Source: an uncultured Gammaproteobacteria bacterium
Lineage (GTDB): Bacteria > Pseudomonadota > Gammaproteobacteria > Pseudomonadales > Pseudohongiellaceae
Direction of reading: 5' to 3'
Assembly (NCBI GenBank): GCA_903837345.1
Contig: CAILUG010000047.1
Span: forward strand, 27,020-91,019
DNA length: 64,000 nucleotides
Shown here: positions 20,556 to 28,604 of the stretch, one piece after another
Layout: each line of letters opens with the position of its first letter
Position numbering within the stretch: the stretch's first letter is position 1
The notes under the pieces: model-generated
Told to the model about the DNA's origin: nothing
Databases searched by the model: none
The model's input: only the letters and a program-made list of their open reading frames with translations
Made by a program: the position numbers and the translations under genes

Positions 20556-21029
20556 CTAGAGCAACTTCTGCATCCTGAGAGCATCCTGCCCATCTTCGTA
20601 ATAAGCAGTTTTGCGGCCAAAGATCTGGTAGCCGAGCTTCTGGTACAGGCCAATGGCCACGTGATTGCTGGCGGCTACTTCCAGACGCATTGACGTGCTG
20701 CCCTGTTCGCGGGCGAGCGATTCGGCTTTGCCCAGCAACTTCTTGCCCAGCCCCTGGCCTCGAGCAGCCTTGCTGATGGCGATGGAATAGAGGCGGGCAG
20801 CTGGCGAATCGACCCGGCTGAACACCAGACAGAAACCGAGCACTGAATCACCACTGTGGGCCAACAGCAGAATGCCGTTGGGGGCGGTGACCCAGTGGCG
20901 CAGACGCCGCTCACTCAGCTTGTCGCCATCAAAGCTGGTATGTTCCACCTCGAAAAGAGCAGGCACGTCGCTGATACGGGCACGGCGGAGGCGGATGGAA
21001 ACCGGGGTAGTGGGTGTACTTGAGGACAT
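20556..21029 (-). CDS. GNAT-family N-acetyltransferase
   Basis: A 157-residue single-domain GNAT protein. Motif A is LYSIAISKAARGQGLGKKLL with the acetyl-CoA loop near residue 95, and motif B is ASNHVAIGLYQKLGYQIFGRK. GNATs move an acetyl group from acetyl-CoA to an amine; the fold resembles RimI, but the substrate is unknown. The ATG at 21029 is used; GTG at 21056 would add nine residues. It is divergent from a RimK-like ATP-grasp ligase, with about 118 bases between. GNAT and RimK-like ATP-grasp proteins with an RLAN domain are known to be linked or fused in predicted peptide-synthesis or peptide-tagging systems, so the pair probably works together. Confidence 0.85.
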   Translation of the reverse strand: MSSSTPTTPVSIRLRRARISDVPALFEVEHTSFDGDKLSERRLRHWVTAPNGILLLAHSGDSVLGFCLVFSRVDSPAARLYSIAISKAARGQGLGKKLLGKAESLAREQGSTSMRLEVAASNHVAIGLYQKLGYQIFGRKTAYYEDGQDALRMQKLL

Positions 21030-21147
21030 AGTGGGAGGCTGCCTGCAAATTGACACAGAATTCTCGCAAGACCCTGTGTTGCTTTGCCAGCAAAATAGGC
21101 ATACTCACCGACCATATTTTCGGTATTGAAGGAGTCCTGCTCGCCCC

Positions 21148-22635
21148 ATGTCAAATGTCCTCATCGTCGTGGATAGACTCGAAGACTGGGAGCCGTATTA
21201 TCCGAGCGATCTGGTAATCTCTTTCGATCAGTATCTGTCGTTGAAAGCCCCTCCCGGCCAGCGTGTCCGTGTCATCAACCTGTGCAGTGATTACAGCTAC
21301 CTGAGCCAGGGCTATTACTGCTCGCTGTTGGCCGAGGCCAAGGGTCATCACGTAATTCCCACCAGCAAGGTGCTCAATGACGTCTGGTCGCCGCTGCTGT
21401 ACCAGCTCAATGTCGAAGAAGTGTTCCTCACACTCGACAAGATGTTCAAAAAGGGCGAACGGCCCGACCATCTGGAGTTCAAAGCCTATTTCGGCCAGGT
21501 GTCAGAACCCTCGCTGAAGCCGCTGGCGCGCGCAGTGTTTGAACGCTTTGCCGCCCCGGTGGTATCGGTGACCCTGAAATATCTCGACGGCCACTGGGTG
21601 ATCGGCGAGCTGTTTGTGGTCGATCACAAAAGTCTCACCGATGAAGAAGAAACCTCATTCGGTGAAGCGCTCGACAATTTCAGCCGCCAGGTCTGGCATC
21701 CGAAGAAGGCGCGCAAGCACGCCAAATACGACCTGGCCATCCTGCTGAACGAACAGGAAAAGCTGCCACCCAGCAATACCTCGGCGATCAAGAAATTCAT
21801 CCAGGCCGGCAAGAACCTGGGAGTGGATGTGGAAATCATCACCCCTGACGATTTCATGCGTCTGCCGGAATTCGACGCGCTGTTCATCCGTGAAACCACC
21901 AGCATCGAGCATCACACCTACCGTTTCTCCAAGAAGGCCGAGAGCATGGGGCTGGTGGTGCTCGACGACCCCACCTCGATCCTGCGCTGCACCAACAAGA
22001 TCTACCTTGCTGACTTGTTCGCCGCCAACGGTGTGCCGGCGCCGCGCACGCTGATCATCAGCCGCGGCCGCACCGAACAGCTGGAAAATGCGGCGGAAAC
22101 GCTCGGTTTCCCGATGGTGGTAAAAATTCCCGACGGCTCGTTCTCGCGCGGCATTGTCAAAGTGGAAGACATGGATGATCTAAAGGCCAAGGTGGTGCCG
22201 CTGTTCGAGGAATCCAGCCTGCTGCTGGCACAGGAATTTCTCTATACCGATTTTGACTGGCGCATCGGCATCCTCAACAACAAGGCACTCTACGCCTGTC
22301 GCTACTACATGGTGAAAGACCACTGGCAGATATACCACCACCAGAACGATGACGAAGCCAGCTTGGTCGACAAGGATGACAAGACCAAATCCGGCGGTTT
22401 CGACACCTTGCCCACCTTCGAAGTGCCGCGCTCGGTACTGCAAGCTGCACTCAAGGCCACCAAGGGCATCGGCGACGGTTTCTACGGTGTGGATGTGAAG
22501 CAGTGGGGCGACAAGGCCTACGTGATAGAAGTGAACGACAACCCCAGCATCGACGCTGGCGTCGAAGACCAGTACCTCGGCAACGAACTCTACAGCTTGA
22601 TCATGCAGGAGTTTGTGCGCAGGATGGAAGAATAG
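21148..22635 (+). CDS. RimK-family ATP-grasp ligase with RLAN-type N-terminal domain
   Basis: A 495-residue protein. The first ~170 residues (MSNVLIVVDRLEDWEPYYPS, then CSDYSYLSQGYYCSLLAEA) match what I know of the RLAN domain (RimK-like ATP-grasp N-terminal). Residues about 190-490 are a RimK-type ATP-grasp with VVKIPDGSFSRGIVKV for ATP binding and the metal-binding end IEVNDNPSIDAG. Such ligases form amide bonds between a carboxylate, often glutamate, and an amine using ATP. The target here is unknown. An AAGGAG lies 13 bases before the ATG, a longer than usual spacing. The divergent GNAT gene is the likely partner. A 26-bp-arm palindrome follows the stop codon directly. Confidence 0.85.
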   Translation: MSNVLIVVDRLEDWEPYYPSDLVISFDQYLSLKAPPGQRVRVINLCSDYSYLSQGYYCSLLAEAKGHHVIPTSKVLNDVWSPLLYQLNVEEVFLTLDKMFKKGERPDHLEFKAYFGQVSEPSLKPLARAVFERFAAPVVSVTLKYLDGHWVIGELFVVDHKSLTDEEETSFGEALDNFSRQVWHPKKARKHAKYDLAILLNEQEKLPPSNTSAIKKFIQAGKNLGVDVEIITPDDFMRLPEFDALFIRETTSIEHHTYRFSKKAESMGLVVLDDPTSILRCTNKIYLADLFAANGVPAPRTLIISRGRTEQLENAAETLGFPMVVKIPDGSFSRGIVKVEDMDDLKAKVVPLFEESSLLLAQEFLYTDFDWRIGILNNKALYACRYYMVKDHWQIYHHQNDDEASLVDKDDKTKSGGFDTLPTFEVPRSVLQAALKATKGIGDGFYGVDVKQWGDKAYVIEVNDNPSIDAGVEDQYLGNELYSLIMQEFVRRMEE

Positions 22636-22721
22636 GAAATTGGTGTCAGAGTCGAATTTCCTTTAGCTTGACTTGAATTCCTAACCAGTATTTGGGGAAA
22701 TTCGACTCTGACACCAATTTC
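22636..22721. repeat. Palindrome with 26-bp perfect arms
   Basis: The arms at 22636-22661 and 22696-22721 are perfect reverse complements and contain TTGGTGTCAGAGTCGAATTT. The loop is 34 bases. It begins right after the RimK-like stop codon. The GTGTCAGAGTCGAATTT motif looks like a dispersed repeat of the kind found near REP-type elements. As RNA it could act as a transcript-end hairpin, although there is no T-run. Confidence 0.8.
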
Positions 22722-22740
22722 CCCCAACAAGGAGTACACC

Positions 22741-23223
22741 ATGACCATCAAAGTTGGCGACAAAATCCCCGCCTGCAACACGCTCAGAATATTCGGCGCC
22801 AAAGGCCCGCAAGCCGTCACCACCGATGAACTGTTCGCCGGCAAGAAAGTAGTGATGTTCGCCGTGCCTGGCGCCTTCACCCCCGGCTGTTCAATGACGC
22901 ACTTGCCTGGTTTTGTAGTGGAAGCCGACAAGATCAAGGCCAAAGGTGTCGACAGCATCATCTGCGTGTCAGTAAACGATGCGTTCGTGATGCATGCCTG
23001 GGGCGAAGCCCAGAATGCCGAACACCTGATCATGCTGGCTGACGGCAGTGCCGAATTCGCCAAAGCCATGGGTCTGGAGATGGACCTCACCGACAAGGGT
23101 ATGGGCGTGCGCTGCAAGCGCATGGCAATGGTGGTGGACGAGGGTGTGGTCACCCATCTGGCGATTGAGCCTCCAGGCGGCATCGTGGTGAGTTCGGCTG
23201 AAGCCATTCTGAAAGTACTGTAA
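22741..23223 (+). CDS. Peroxiredoxin (Prx5 type)
   Basis: A 160-residue cytosolic peroxiredoxin of the PrxV/AhpE-like (peroxiredoxin-5) group. It begins TIKVGDKIPA and has the active-site segment VPGAFTPGCSMTHLPGF with peroxidatic Cys50. It reduces hydrogen peroxide and alkyl hydroperoxides using thiols. A further Cys lies in IICVSVNDAF (near 77) and another in GVRCKRMAM, so the resolving partner cannot be decided here. No glutaredoxin domain is fused. An AAGGAG is ideally spaced before the ATG. A DoxX-like membrane gene follows 49 bp later on the same strand and may be cotranscribed. Confidence 0.93.
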   Translation: MTIKVGDKIPACNTLRIFGAKGPQAVTTDELFAGKKVVMFAVPGAFTPGCSMTHLPGFVVEADKIKAKGVDSIICVSVNDAFVMHAWGEAQNAEHLIMLADGSAEFAKAMGLEMDLTDKGMGVRCKRMAMVVDEGVVTHLAIEPPGGIVVSSAEAILKVL

Positions 23224-23272
23224 AACTGCAGGAAAGAGCTGAACACGATAAGAGATACAAAGGGGCAATGCC

Positions 23273-23641
23273 ATGAACAAAGCCGGCTGGGGCATGTCTG
23301 CACTGTTCGCCCTGTTCATGCTGGGTGCATCGATTACGCCAAAATTCATGGTAATGGATGCAGCTGTGGATTCGATGGTGGCACTGGGCTGGTCAGCTGA
23401 TTATCTGCTGCTGATCGGCTGCATCGAGCTGGCTTGCACAGTGCTGTACATGATTCCGCGCACCGCCCTGCTGGGTGCCATTCTGATGACGGGACTGCTC
23501 GGTGGCGCCATGTCCGCCAATATCCGTGCCGAAAGCCCATTATTTTCCCACACCTTGTTCAGCATCTATCTGGGTGTGTTCATGTGGGTCGCGCTCTGGC
23601 TGCGTGATGAGCGGGTGCGCAAAGTATTTCCATTGCTGTAG
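23273..23641 (+). CDS. DoxX-like small membrane protein
   Basis: A 122-residue protein with four hydrophobic helices. Its start (WGMSALFALFMLGASITPKF) and central segment IGCIELACTVLYMIPRTALLGAILMTGLLGGA match the DoxX-like (DoxX_2) family. Family roles are poorly defined; some members work in thiol or sulfur redox chemistry. The AAGGGG ribosome site fits the ATG. It sits 49 bp after the peroxiredoxin, in keeping with a redox link, but that is inference. Its stop lies 3 bp from the stop of the convergent membrane protein gene. Confidence 0.8.
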   Translation: MNKAGWGMSALFALFMLGASITPKFMVMDAAVDSMVALGWSADYLLLIGCIELACTVLYMIPRTALLGAILMTGLLGGAMSANIRAESPLFSHTLFSIYLGVFMWVALWLRDERVRKVFPLL

Positions 23642-23644
23642 CCG

Positions 23645-23986
23645 TTACTCGCTATCCCAGTGAAATATGTGCAGCACCCGGTGTACCACCGGCGTGAGGA
23701 TTAGTGCAGCCGTCACGATAAACACCAACCCGGCATATAGCGCATAACAGCCGGCAAAAAATTTGCCGGCTTCGGTTTGCGGCGCATTCACCGGCCCCAT
23801 GCCGCCCAGCAGCATCGCTGAATTCAGGAACGCATCCATTGCCGGCAACTTTTCAAACGTCATGTAACCTGCCATGCCGATTCCCAGCGAAGCGATCAGC
23901 GTGATAACTGCTACCAGAAAATGTGCAGCCAGTCGTGATGCGAAGGCACCGTTGGTCAGAGGTTTGTGTTTGCGGGTTTCGTACAT
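23645..23986 (-). CDS. Two-helix membrane protein resembling a potassium-channel pore
   Basis: A 113-residue protein with two strong hydrophobic helices (residues about 20-45 and 80-102). Between them lies a re-entrant-like stretch, SAMLLGGMGPV then TEAGKFFAGCYALYAGLVF. This pattern mimics the pore helix, filter and second helix of two-TM potassium channels, where TVGYGD and a GR/GK-fafxYAL segment are usual. The filter itself is not conserved (LLGGMGPV), so normal K+ selectivity is not expected. I do not know a characterised homologue. It lies 9 bp downstream of the DUF1648 gene and is probably cotranscribed with it and perhaps the SET gene. Confidence 0.65.
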   Translation of the reverse strand: MYETRKHKPLTNGAFASRLAAHFLVAVITLIASLGIGMAGYMTFEKLPAMDAFLNSAMLLGGMGPVNAPQTEAGKFFAGCYALYAGLVFIVTAALILTPVVHRVLHIFHWDSE

Positions 23987-23995
23987 GCTGGTTCC

Positions 23996-24502
23996 TTATG
24001 GCTTTGGCAGTCGGCCAAACCTGACATAGAGCAACACGATCCAGGCGGCGACGCCGGCCAGAAACAGGCCGACTCCCGGCAACAGCAGGCTATTGGGCAG
24101 TCGGGGCGGCTGCACACTGTTGGCCTGGATCAGCAGCCAGTGTACATAACCCACCAGCAGGGAAATGAGTGAGCCAAGCCAGGGGATATGGGCACTCAGG
24201 AATTGTGCGGTTCCCTGCTGCCTTTCCGGAGCCAGCCAGAATTCCCGGTTCGGGATGTTGATGTTGCCGGGTGACAGCCGCAGCAGCAGGGGAAGGCTGC
24301 CGACAACCAGTGCCGGTATGCCAATCGCCATGACCAGAATGAAACCCAGATAGGCATCATGCGACATGAATCCGTTGGGTGTGCCGGTGCTGTTGAAATG
24401 GGAGGCAATATTTTCCGGCAGTTCGCCGACAGTCAAAATTATCAAAGTGGCAATCAGGATTTCCACGAGAAGAAACACGATGATTGAAATATTTGTATTC
24501 AT
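23996..24502 (-). CDS. DUF1648-type membrane protein
   Basis: A 168-residue membrane protein with four hydrophobic segments. The N-terminal helix followed by LPENIASHFNSTGTPNGFMS is characteristic of the DUF1648 domain (the SdpI-immunity-like neighbourhood of families), where a conserved HFN/H-x-G-P motif follows the first helix. The role is unknown. The ATG at 24502 follows GGAGGTGAAAAC, a strong ribosome site that excludes the longer upstream frame. The SET gene ends 22 bases upstream on the same strand and the channel-like gene follows after 9 bp, so the three probably form one transcript. Confidence 0.75.
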   Translation of the reverse strand: MNTNISIIVFLLVEILIATLIILTVGELPENIASHFNSTGTPNGFMSHDAYLGFILVMAIGIPALVVGSLPLLLRLSPGNINIPNREFWLAPERQQGTAQFLSAHIPWLGSLISLLVGYVHWLLIQANSVQPPRLPNSLLLPGVGLFLAGVAAWIVLLYVRFGRLPKP

Positions 24503-24524
24503 GTTTTCACCTCCATCCCATGCC

Positions 24525-24986
24525 TTACTTGCGCAAAATCTCCAGCAACAACTCGGTTGAAATCCGCAGATTCTCCTCCCAGGTGTAGCCCACAATTGCT
24601 TCCCCGGTTTCCGCATCCTTGAACGGCATCACTTCATTGTCATTGACCAGAAAGCGGTAATCGGCAGTTACTTCGTCACCCACGGCCAGATCACGCGTGG
24701 CGAACACAAAGCCCAGATGCCAGAGCCCGCTTGGTTTGAAGGAATGATTCACATAGCAGTCGTCGGGCCAGTCGGTGCTGACGGTGTGATAACTCTCGAA
24801 CCAACGCACGCAGGCTTCATCTTCCAGCGAGCCCGGCACCAGCGACTCACGTGCTTCCTTGTTGTAGACCTGGTTGATGGCATCCGGTGCTACCAGCACC
24901 TGGCCGCGTTTGACCGGTTCCAGCAGAAATACGCCTTTGCCTTCGGCATAGGCGGCGGGGCGAATCTCGTATTTCGGGACGATCAT
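24525..24986 (-). CDS. Stand-alone SET-domain protein
   Basis: A 153-residue protein made almost only of a SET domain: EIRPAAYAEGKGVFLLEPVKRGQ at the start, the cofactor/substrate segment DDCYVNHSFKPSG, and GDEVTADYRFLVND near residue 110. SET domains methylate protein lysines with SAM. Bacterial stand-alone versions are known, but few targets are established. The usual post-SET cysteines are not visible. The ATG at 24986 (MIVPKYEI) is chosen because it starts the SET core; the frame continues upstream to 25058 close to a palindromic repeat. DUF1648 and channel-like genes follow on the same strand. Confidence 0.75.
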   Translation of the reverse strand: MIVPKYEIRPAAYAEGKGVFLLEPVKRGQVLVAPDAINQVYNKEARESLVPGSLEDEACVRWFESYHTVSTDWPDDCYVNHSFKPSGLWHLGFVFATRDLAVGDEVTADYRFLVNDNEVMPFKDAETGEAIVGYTWEENLRISTELLLEILRK

Positions 24987-25063
24987 GAAGTCACTCTCAT
25001 TCGGAACTGCGAAAAGAACTGGCAGGATAGGGGGCAGTATTAGGGATGTCCACTCCACTTGAG

Positions 25064-25175
25064 AGCCTTGGGCAGAGCTATGCTTCTGAAACCGTCGGAG
25101 GCCATGGATGGCCGGAGGCGAGCCTACAGGGACGTACTCGTGGCGTGTTTCAGAAGCATAGCTCTGCCCAAGGCT
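25064..25175. repeat. Palindromic repeat, copy 2 (conserved core, variable arms)
   Basis: A 112-base element with perfect 29-base arms (25064-25092 and 25147-25175). Its interior contains GAGGCCATGGATGG and CAGGGACGTACTCG, matching the core of the element at 17346-17452 (there on the minus strand). The arms share nothing with copy 1. It lies between the divergent SET and AEC permease genes. Confidence 0.85.
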
Positions 25176-25222
25176 GTACGCTGATCATGGCTCCCATACA
25201 GTACTTAGTGCAAACTTTGTCT

Positions 25223-26188
25223 ATGTACATCATCAACGCGTTATTCCCCGTCGTCCTGATCGCCCTGCTGGGATATCTGGCCCGCCACCGTCACTGGCTG
25301 AGCGAGCCGGAAGGCGCGGCCATCGAACGCATTTCGTTCTGGTTTCTGGTGCCGTGCCTGCTGTTCCACGGCGCTGCCACCGCGCAGTTTCCAGCCGACA
25401 TGCACTGGGGATATCTGGGCGGATTCTATCTGGTGGTGGTGCTGGTCTATGGCGCGGGCATGGCAGCGGGGCGCTGGCTTTTCGGTTACAACCTGCGTGA
25501 GCTCAGCATCTTCGGCATGGGGGGTGCCTATGCCAATGCCACCGTGCTGGGTGTGCCGGTGATTCTGGGGGTGCTGGGACCGGCGGCGCTGGTGCCGATG
25601 CTGGTGATCGTCTGCGTGCACAACCTGATGATCTTTTCGCTGGGCACCGCGCTGGCAGAATGGAATTCACCTTCACGCACTGTCGGGGATGGCGGCGCTA
25701 CAGCGTGGCTGGTTCGCCTATGGCGTGTGGTTACCGAGATGTTGCTGAATCCGATCAGTAGCAGCTTGCTGGCCGGAGCGCTGTTCAATCTGGTCGGGCT
25801 GCATTTGCCAGGGCTGCTCGATAAAACGCTGGATCTGTTGAGTGCAGCAGCAATTCCTGGCTCGGTGTTCGGGCTGGGTGCAGCGCTTACACGTTATCGC
25901 ATACACGGCGAAATCGGCAAAGCGTTGCTGATGGTAGTGATCAAGCTGCTGCTGATGCCGGCCTTGATGTGGTGGCTGATGACGCACGTGTTCAGCGTTG
26001 ATCCGTTCTGGATGAAGACAGCAGTGCTGATTGCGGCGATGCCGGTGGGCATCAGTGTGTATATATTTGCGCGGCGCCATGAACGCTGTGAAACAGTGGC
26101 GGCGACGGCGATTGTGCTGTCTTCACTGTTGTCAGTAGCCACCATCACGTTCTGGGTGTGGTGGCTGAATCAGCCGGTATTGTCCTGA
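25223..26188 (+). CDS. AEC-family permease (auxin efflux carrier-like)
   Basis: A 321-residue inner-membrane protein with about ten hydrophobic helices in two five-helix halves. Matching features of the AEC family include the N-terminal INALFPVVLIALLGYLARHR, the mid segment GGAYANATVLGVPVILGVLG, and the C-terminal AAMPVGISVYIFARRHERC. AEC members export or exchange small organic acids such as malate or malonate; the substrate here is unknown. The ATG at 25223 places the first helix at the N-terminus; the longer frame would run through the palindromic repeat. Its 3' end overlaps the end of lnt on the other strand by 19 bp. Confidence 0.88.
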   Translation: MYIINALFPVVLIALLGYLARHRHWLSEPEGAAIERISFWFLVPCLLFHGAATAQFPADMHWGYLGGFYLVVVLVYGAGMAAGRWLFGYNLRELSIFGMGGAYANATVLGVPVILGVLGPAALVPMLVIVCVHNLMIFSLGTALAEWNSPSRTVGDGGATAWLVRLWRVVTEMLLNPISSSLLAGALFNLVGLHLPGLLDKTLDLLSAAAIPGSVFGLGAALTRYRIHGEIGKALLMVVIKLLLMPALMWWLMTHVFSVDPFWMKTAVLIAAMPVGISVYIFARRHERCETVAATAIVLSSLLSVATITFWVWWLNQPVLS

Positions 26189-27735
26189 AGCGGTTGGCGA
26201 CCCCGCCACAGATTGAAACCGGTGATGGCAAGACTCAGCAACCACACCGGCCATGAGCCGAAACGTGCGAAGGGCGTGGTGCCTGCGTAAACCAGCACAT
26301 TACCCTGCAGGGTTTCGGCAGTGAACTGCCGGGTTCGCGCCACAATTTCACCATCGGCATTGATAATGGCCGATACCCCGTTATTGGTCGCCCGGATCAT
26401 GTAGCGGCCCAGTTCACGTGCGCGCATCGCCGCCATCTGCAGATGTTGCAACGGGCCGAACGAGGCGCCGAACCAGGTGTCGTTGCTGATGGTGAGCAGC
26501 AGGTCGGCATCGCCGCCGGTCTGGCGCACAAAATCCGGATAGACCACTTCATAGCAGATGAATGGCGCAATCATGAGCCCGGCTGCCTGCAGCAAAGGTT
26601 GATTGGCCGGCCCCGGGCTGACGTTCGACAGCGGCAATTTGAACAGTTCCAGCAGATTGGACAGCCAGCTTCGCATCGGGACATATTCGCCAAATGGCAC
26701 CAGCTTCTGCTTGTTCCAGACTCCGCTGCCATTGCCAACTGCGATGACGGAGTTGTGCAGGCCGAGTTCGCTGCGATAGAAAATGCCGGTCAGGAATGCG
26801 GTATGTTTGCTGCGGGCCTGCGCAGAAAGCTGCGCTACAAGTTCGGGTTCTTCCTGGTAGATCAGGGGTATTGCGGTTTCCGGCCACACCAGGATGTCGG
26901 ATTGCCAGAGCGGTTGGCTGAGCTCGGCATAGACATTGAGGCTGGACTGGATCTCGTTGAATTTCAGCTCTTGCGGAATATTGCCCTGCACCATGCCAAC
27001 GCTGACTGGCGCGTGTGGTGAGGGATGTGTCCAGTGCAGTTTGCCGGACGCCAGCGCCAGCACCGGTATTGCCAACAGAGCCCACAATGCTGGCTGAGGC
27101 AACACTGACTGCAAGCGCTGTGACGCCGGCAGAGCAAGAGTGGTAGCAAGCACAGTGGCAAGCAGCGCACCCTCCAGCGCCACCATGAAACTCAGCCCAT
27201 GCACACCCAATATCGGCGCCAAACCGGAAAATGGCGATGTCACATGCGCATAGCCCAGGAAAAGCCAGGGAAAGCCGGTGAGAAACCAGCCACGAAACGC
27301 CTCACACAGCACCCAGCTGGCAGCAAAGCCGAGATTTGGATACACATGGCTGGCATAGCGGCGCCACAGCCATGCGTGCAAGCCGTTGTACAAAGCCATG
27401 AATGCGACAAAGCCAACCGTGATAAAGCCTGCCAGCCACGGGGGCGCATCACTATGATCATGAATGCTTATATATATCCACGAAGCACCCACGCCAAACA
27501 ACCCGAACCCGAACGCAAAGCCGACACGACCGGCGGACTGCTTGTTGGTGTGTTGCAGGCACAGGCAGTACAGCGCAATGCCGGCAAAACCCAACGGCCA
27601 CCATTCAAAGGGACTGAAGCTGAGCGGAATGACGGCGCCGGCGATGAGTGCCACCACCAGCCATATCCACATCGGCAACGATAACGGTGAGACAGGCTGG
27701 CTTTGATCAGGTGGCAGCACTGGTTGCCCGATCAT
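26170..27735 (-). CDS. lnt: Apolipoprotein N-acyltransferase
   Basis: A 521-residue inner-membrane enzyme that adds the third acyl chain to lipoproteins. About seven N-terminal helices are followed by a periplasmic nitrilase-fold domain. The catalytic triad is visible: Glu286 in WPETAIPL, Lys342 in NKQKLVPFGE and Cys394 in PFICYEVVYPD. A last C-terminal helix completes the protein. Its ATG overlaps the corC stop by 4 bp, giving translational coupling in the conserved miaB-ybeZ-ybeY-corC-lnt operon. Convergent overlap with the AEC permease leaves no room for a separate terminator. Confidence 0.96.
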   Translation of the reverse strand: MIGQPVLPPDQSQPVSPLSLPMWIWLVVALIAGAVIPLSFSPFEWWPLGFAGIALYCLCLQHTNKQSAGRVGFAFGFGLFGVGASWIYISIHDHSDAPPWLAGFITVGFVAFMALYNGLHAWLWRRYASHVYPNLGFAASWVLCEAFRGWFLTGFPWLFLGYAHVTSPFSGLAPILGVHGLSFMVALEGALLATVLATTLALPASQRLQSVLPQPALWALLAIPVLALASGKLHWTHPSPHAPVSVGMVQGNIPQELKFNEIQSSLNVYAELSQPLWQSDILVWPETAIPLIYQEEPELVAQLSAQARSKHTAFLTGIFYRSELGLHNSVIAVGNGSGVWNKQKLVPFGEYVPMRSWLSNLLELFKLPLSNVSPGPANQPLLQAAGLMIAPFICYEVVYPDFVRQTGGDADLLLTISNDTWFGASFGPLQHLQMAAMRARELGRYMIRATNNGVSAIINADGEIVARTRQFTAETLQGNVLVYAGTTPFARFGSWPVWLLSLAITGFNLWRGRQPLQDNTG

Positions 27736-28604
27736 GTTTCGTGGTCGTTGACAGCATCTGCATGCGAGATGGTGACATGCAAGAGCCGGATCTGGCGATT
27801 GTCGGCGTTGAGTATCCTGAAATTGAATTTGTCGATGATGATGTTCTCGTCGCGCTGCGGAATGTGGCCGAATTTGCTGAGCACCACACCGCCGATAGTG
27901 TCGAATTCCTCGGTCGGGAACGCAGAGGCGAAGTGTTCGTTGAAGTCTTCGACAGAGGTCAAGGCCTTTACCGTGAAGCTGTGGGTGTCGAGCTGTTTGA
28001 TGAAGGCTTCGTCTTCAATGTCGTGTTCGTCTTCGATCTCGCCGACGATCTGTTCAAGCACATCCTCAATGGTGCAGAGCCCGGCCAGATCGCCATATTC
28101 ATCGATGACTATCGCCATATGATTGCGGTTTTCACGGAATTCCTTCAGCAATACGTTGAGGCGTTTGGATTCCGGCACATAGGTGGCAGGGCGCATTACG
28201 TCCTTGATATCGAATTTTTTCTGTTCGCGGTCGAGCGCCAGCGGCAACAAATCCTTGGCGAGCAGAATGCCCAGTACTTCATCGATGCTTTCGCCAATCA
28301 CCGGAAAGCGCGAATGCTGCGCCTCGATCACCACCGGCAGGATGTCCTGGGGTGAGTCGCTGGCATTGACTGTGACCACCTGCGAGCGCGGCACCATGAT
28401 GTCGCGCACCTGCATGTCGGCCACCTGCAGTGCGCCTTCGATGATACTGAGGGCGTCGTTGTCGAGCACTTTGCGGCGCTGGGCCTTGCGCAACACGCGG
28501 ATCAGCTCTTCGCTGTCGGCGATGCTGTCGGTGAATACGTCGCGCAGACGTTCCATCAAGGTCAGTGAGAGGGAGGGATGCGGTTGCGGGTGATCGTCGT
28601 TCAT
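27732..28604 (-). CDS. corC: CorC/HlyC-family protein with CBS pair
   Basis: A 290-residue cytosolic protein. Two CBS domains (residues about 70-190; DIMVPRSQVVTV and VIDEYGDLAGLCTIEDVLEQIVGEI) are followed by a C-terminal CorC_HlyC domain. It is orthologous to E. coli CorC/YbeX, linked to Mg2+/Co2+ efflux and ribosome-related phenotypes. There is no membrane domain, as in E. coli CorC. The ATG at 28604 overlaps the ybeY stop (ATGA); a longer upstream frame lies inside ybeY and is unlikely. It lies in the lnt operon. Confidence 0.93.
   Translation of the reverse strand: MNDDHPQPHPSLSLTLMERLRDVFTDSIADSEELIRVLRKAQRRKVLDNDALSIIEGALQVADMQVRDIMVPRSQVVTVNASDSPQDILPVVIEAQHSRFPVIGESIDEVLGILLAKDLLPLALDREQKKFDIKDVMRPATYVPESKRLNVLLKEFRENRNHMAIVIDEYGDLAGLCTIEDVLEQIVGEIEDEHDIEDEAFIKQLDTHSFTVKALTSVEDFNEHFASAFPTEEFDTIGGVVLSKFGHIPQRDENIIIDKFNFRILNADNRQIRLLHVTISHADAVNDHET

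Noticed and set aside
20178..20693. 171-codon plus-strand open frame upstream of the GNAT gene
   Set aside because: It runs through the nested palindrome and into the antisense of the GNAT gene; residue composition is unlike a folded protein.
22636..22721. Rho-independent terminator after the RimK-like gene
   Set aside because: The hairpin lacks a T-run on either strand, so it is listed as a repeat only.
25046..25222. N-terminal extension of the AEC permease
   Set aside because: The codons fall in the palindromic repeat, and the first membrane helix begins at ATG 25223.
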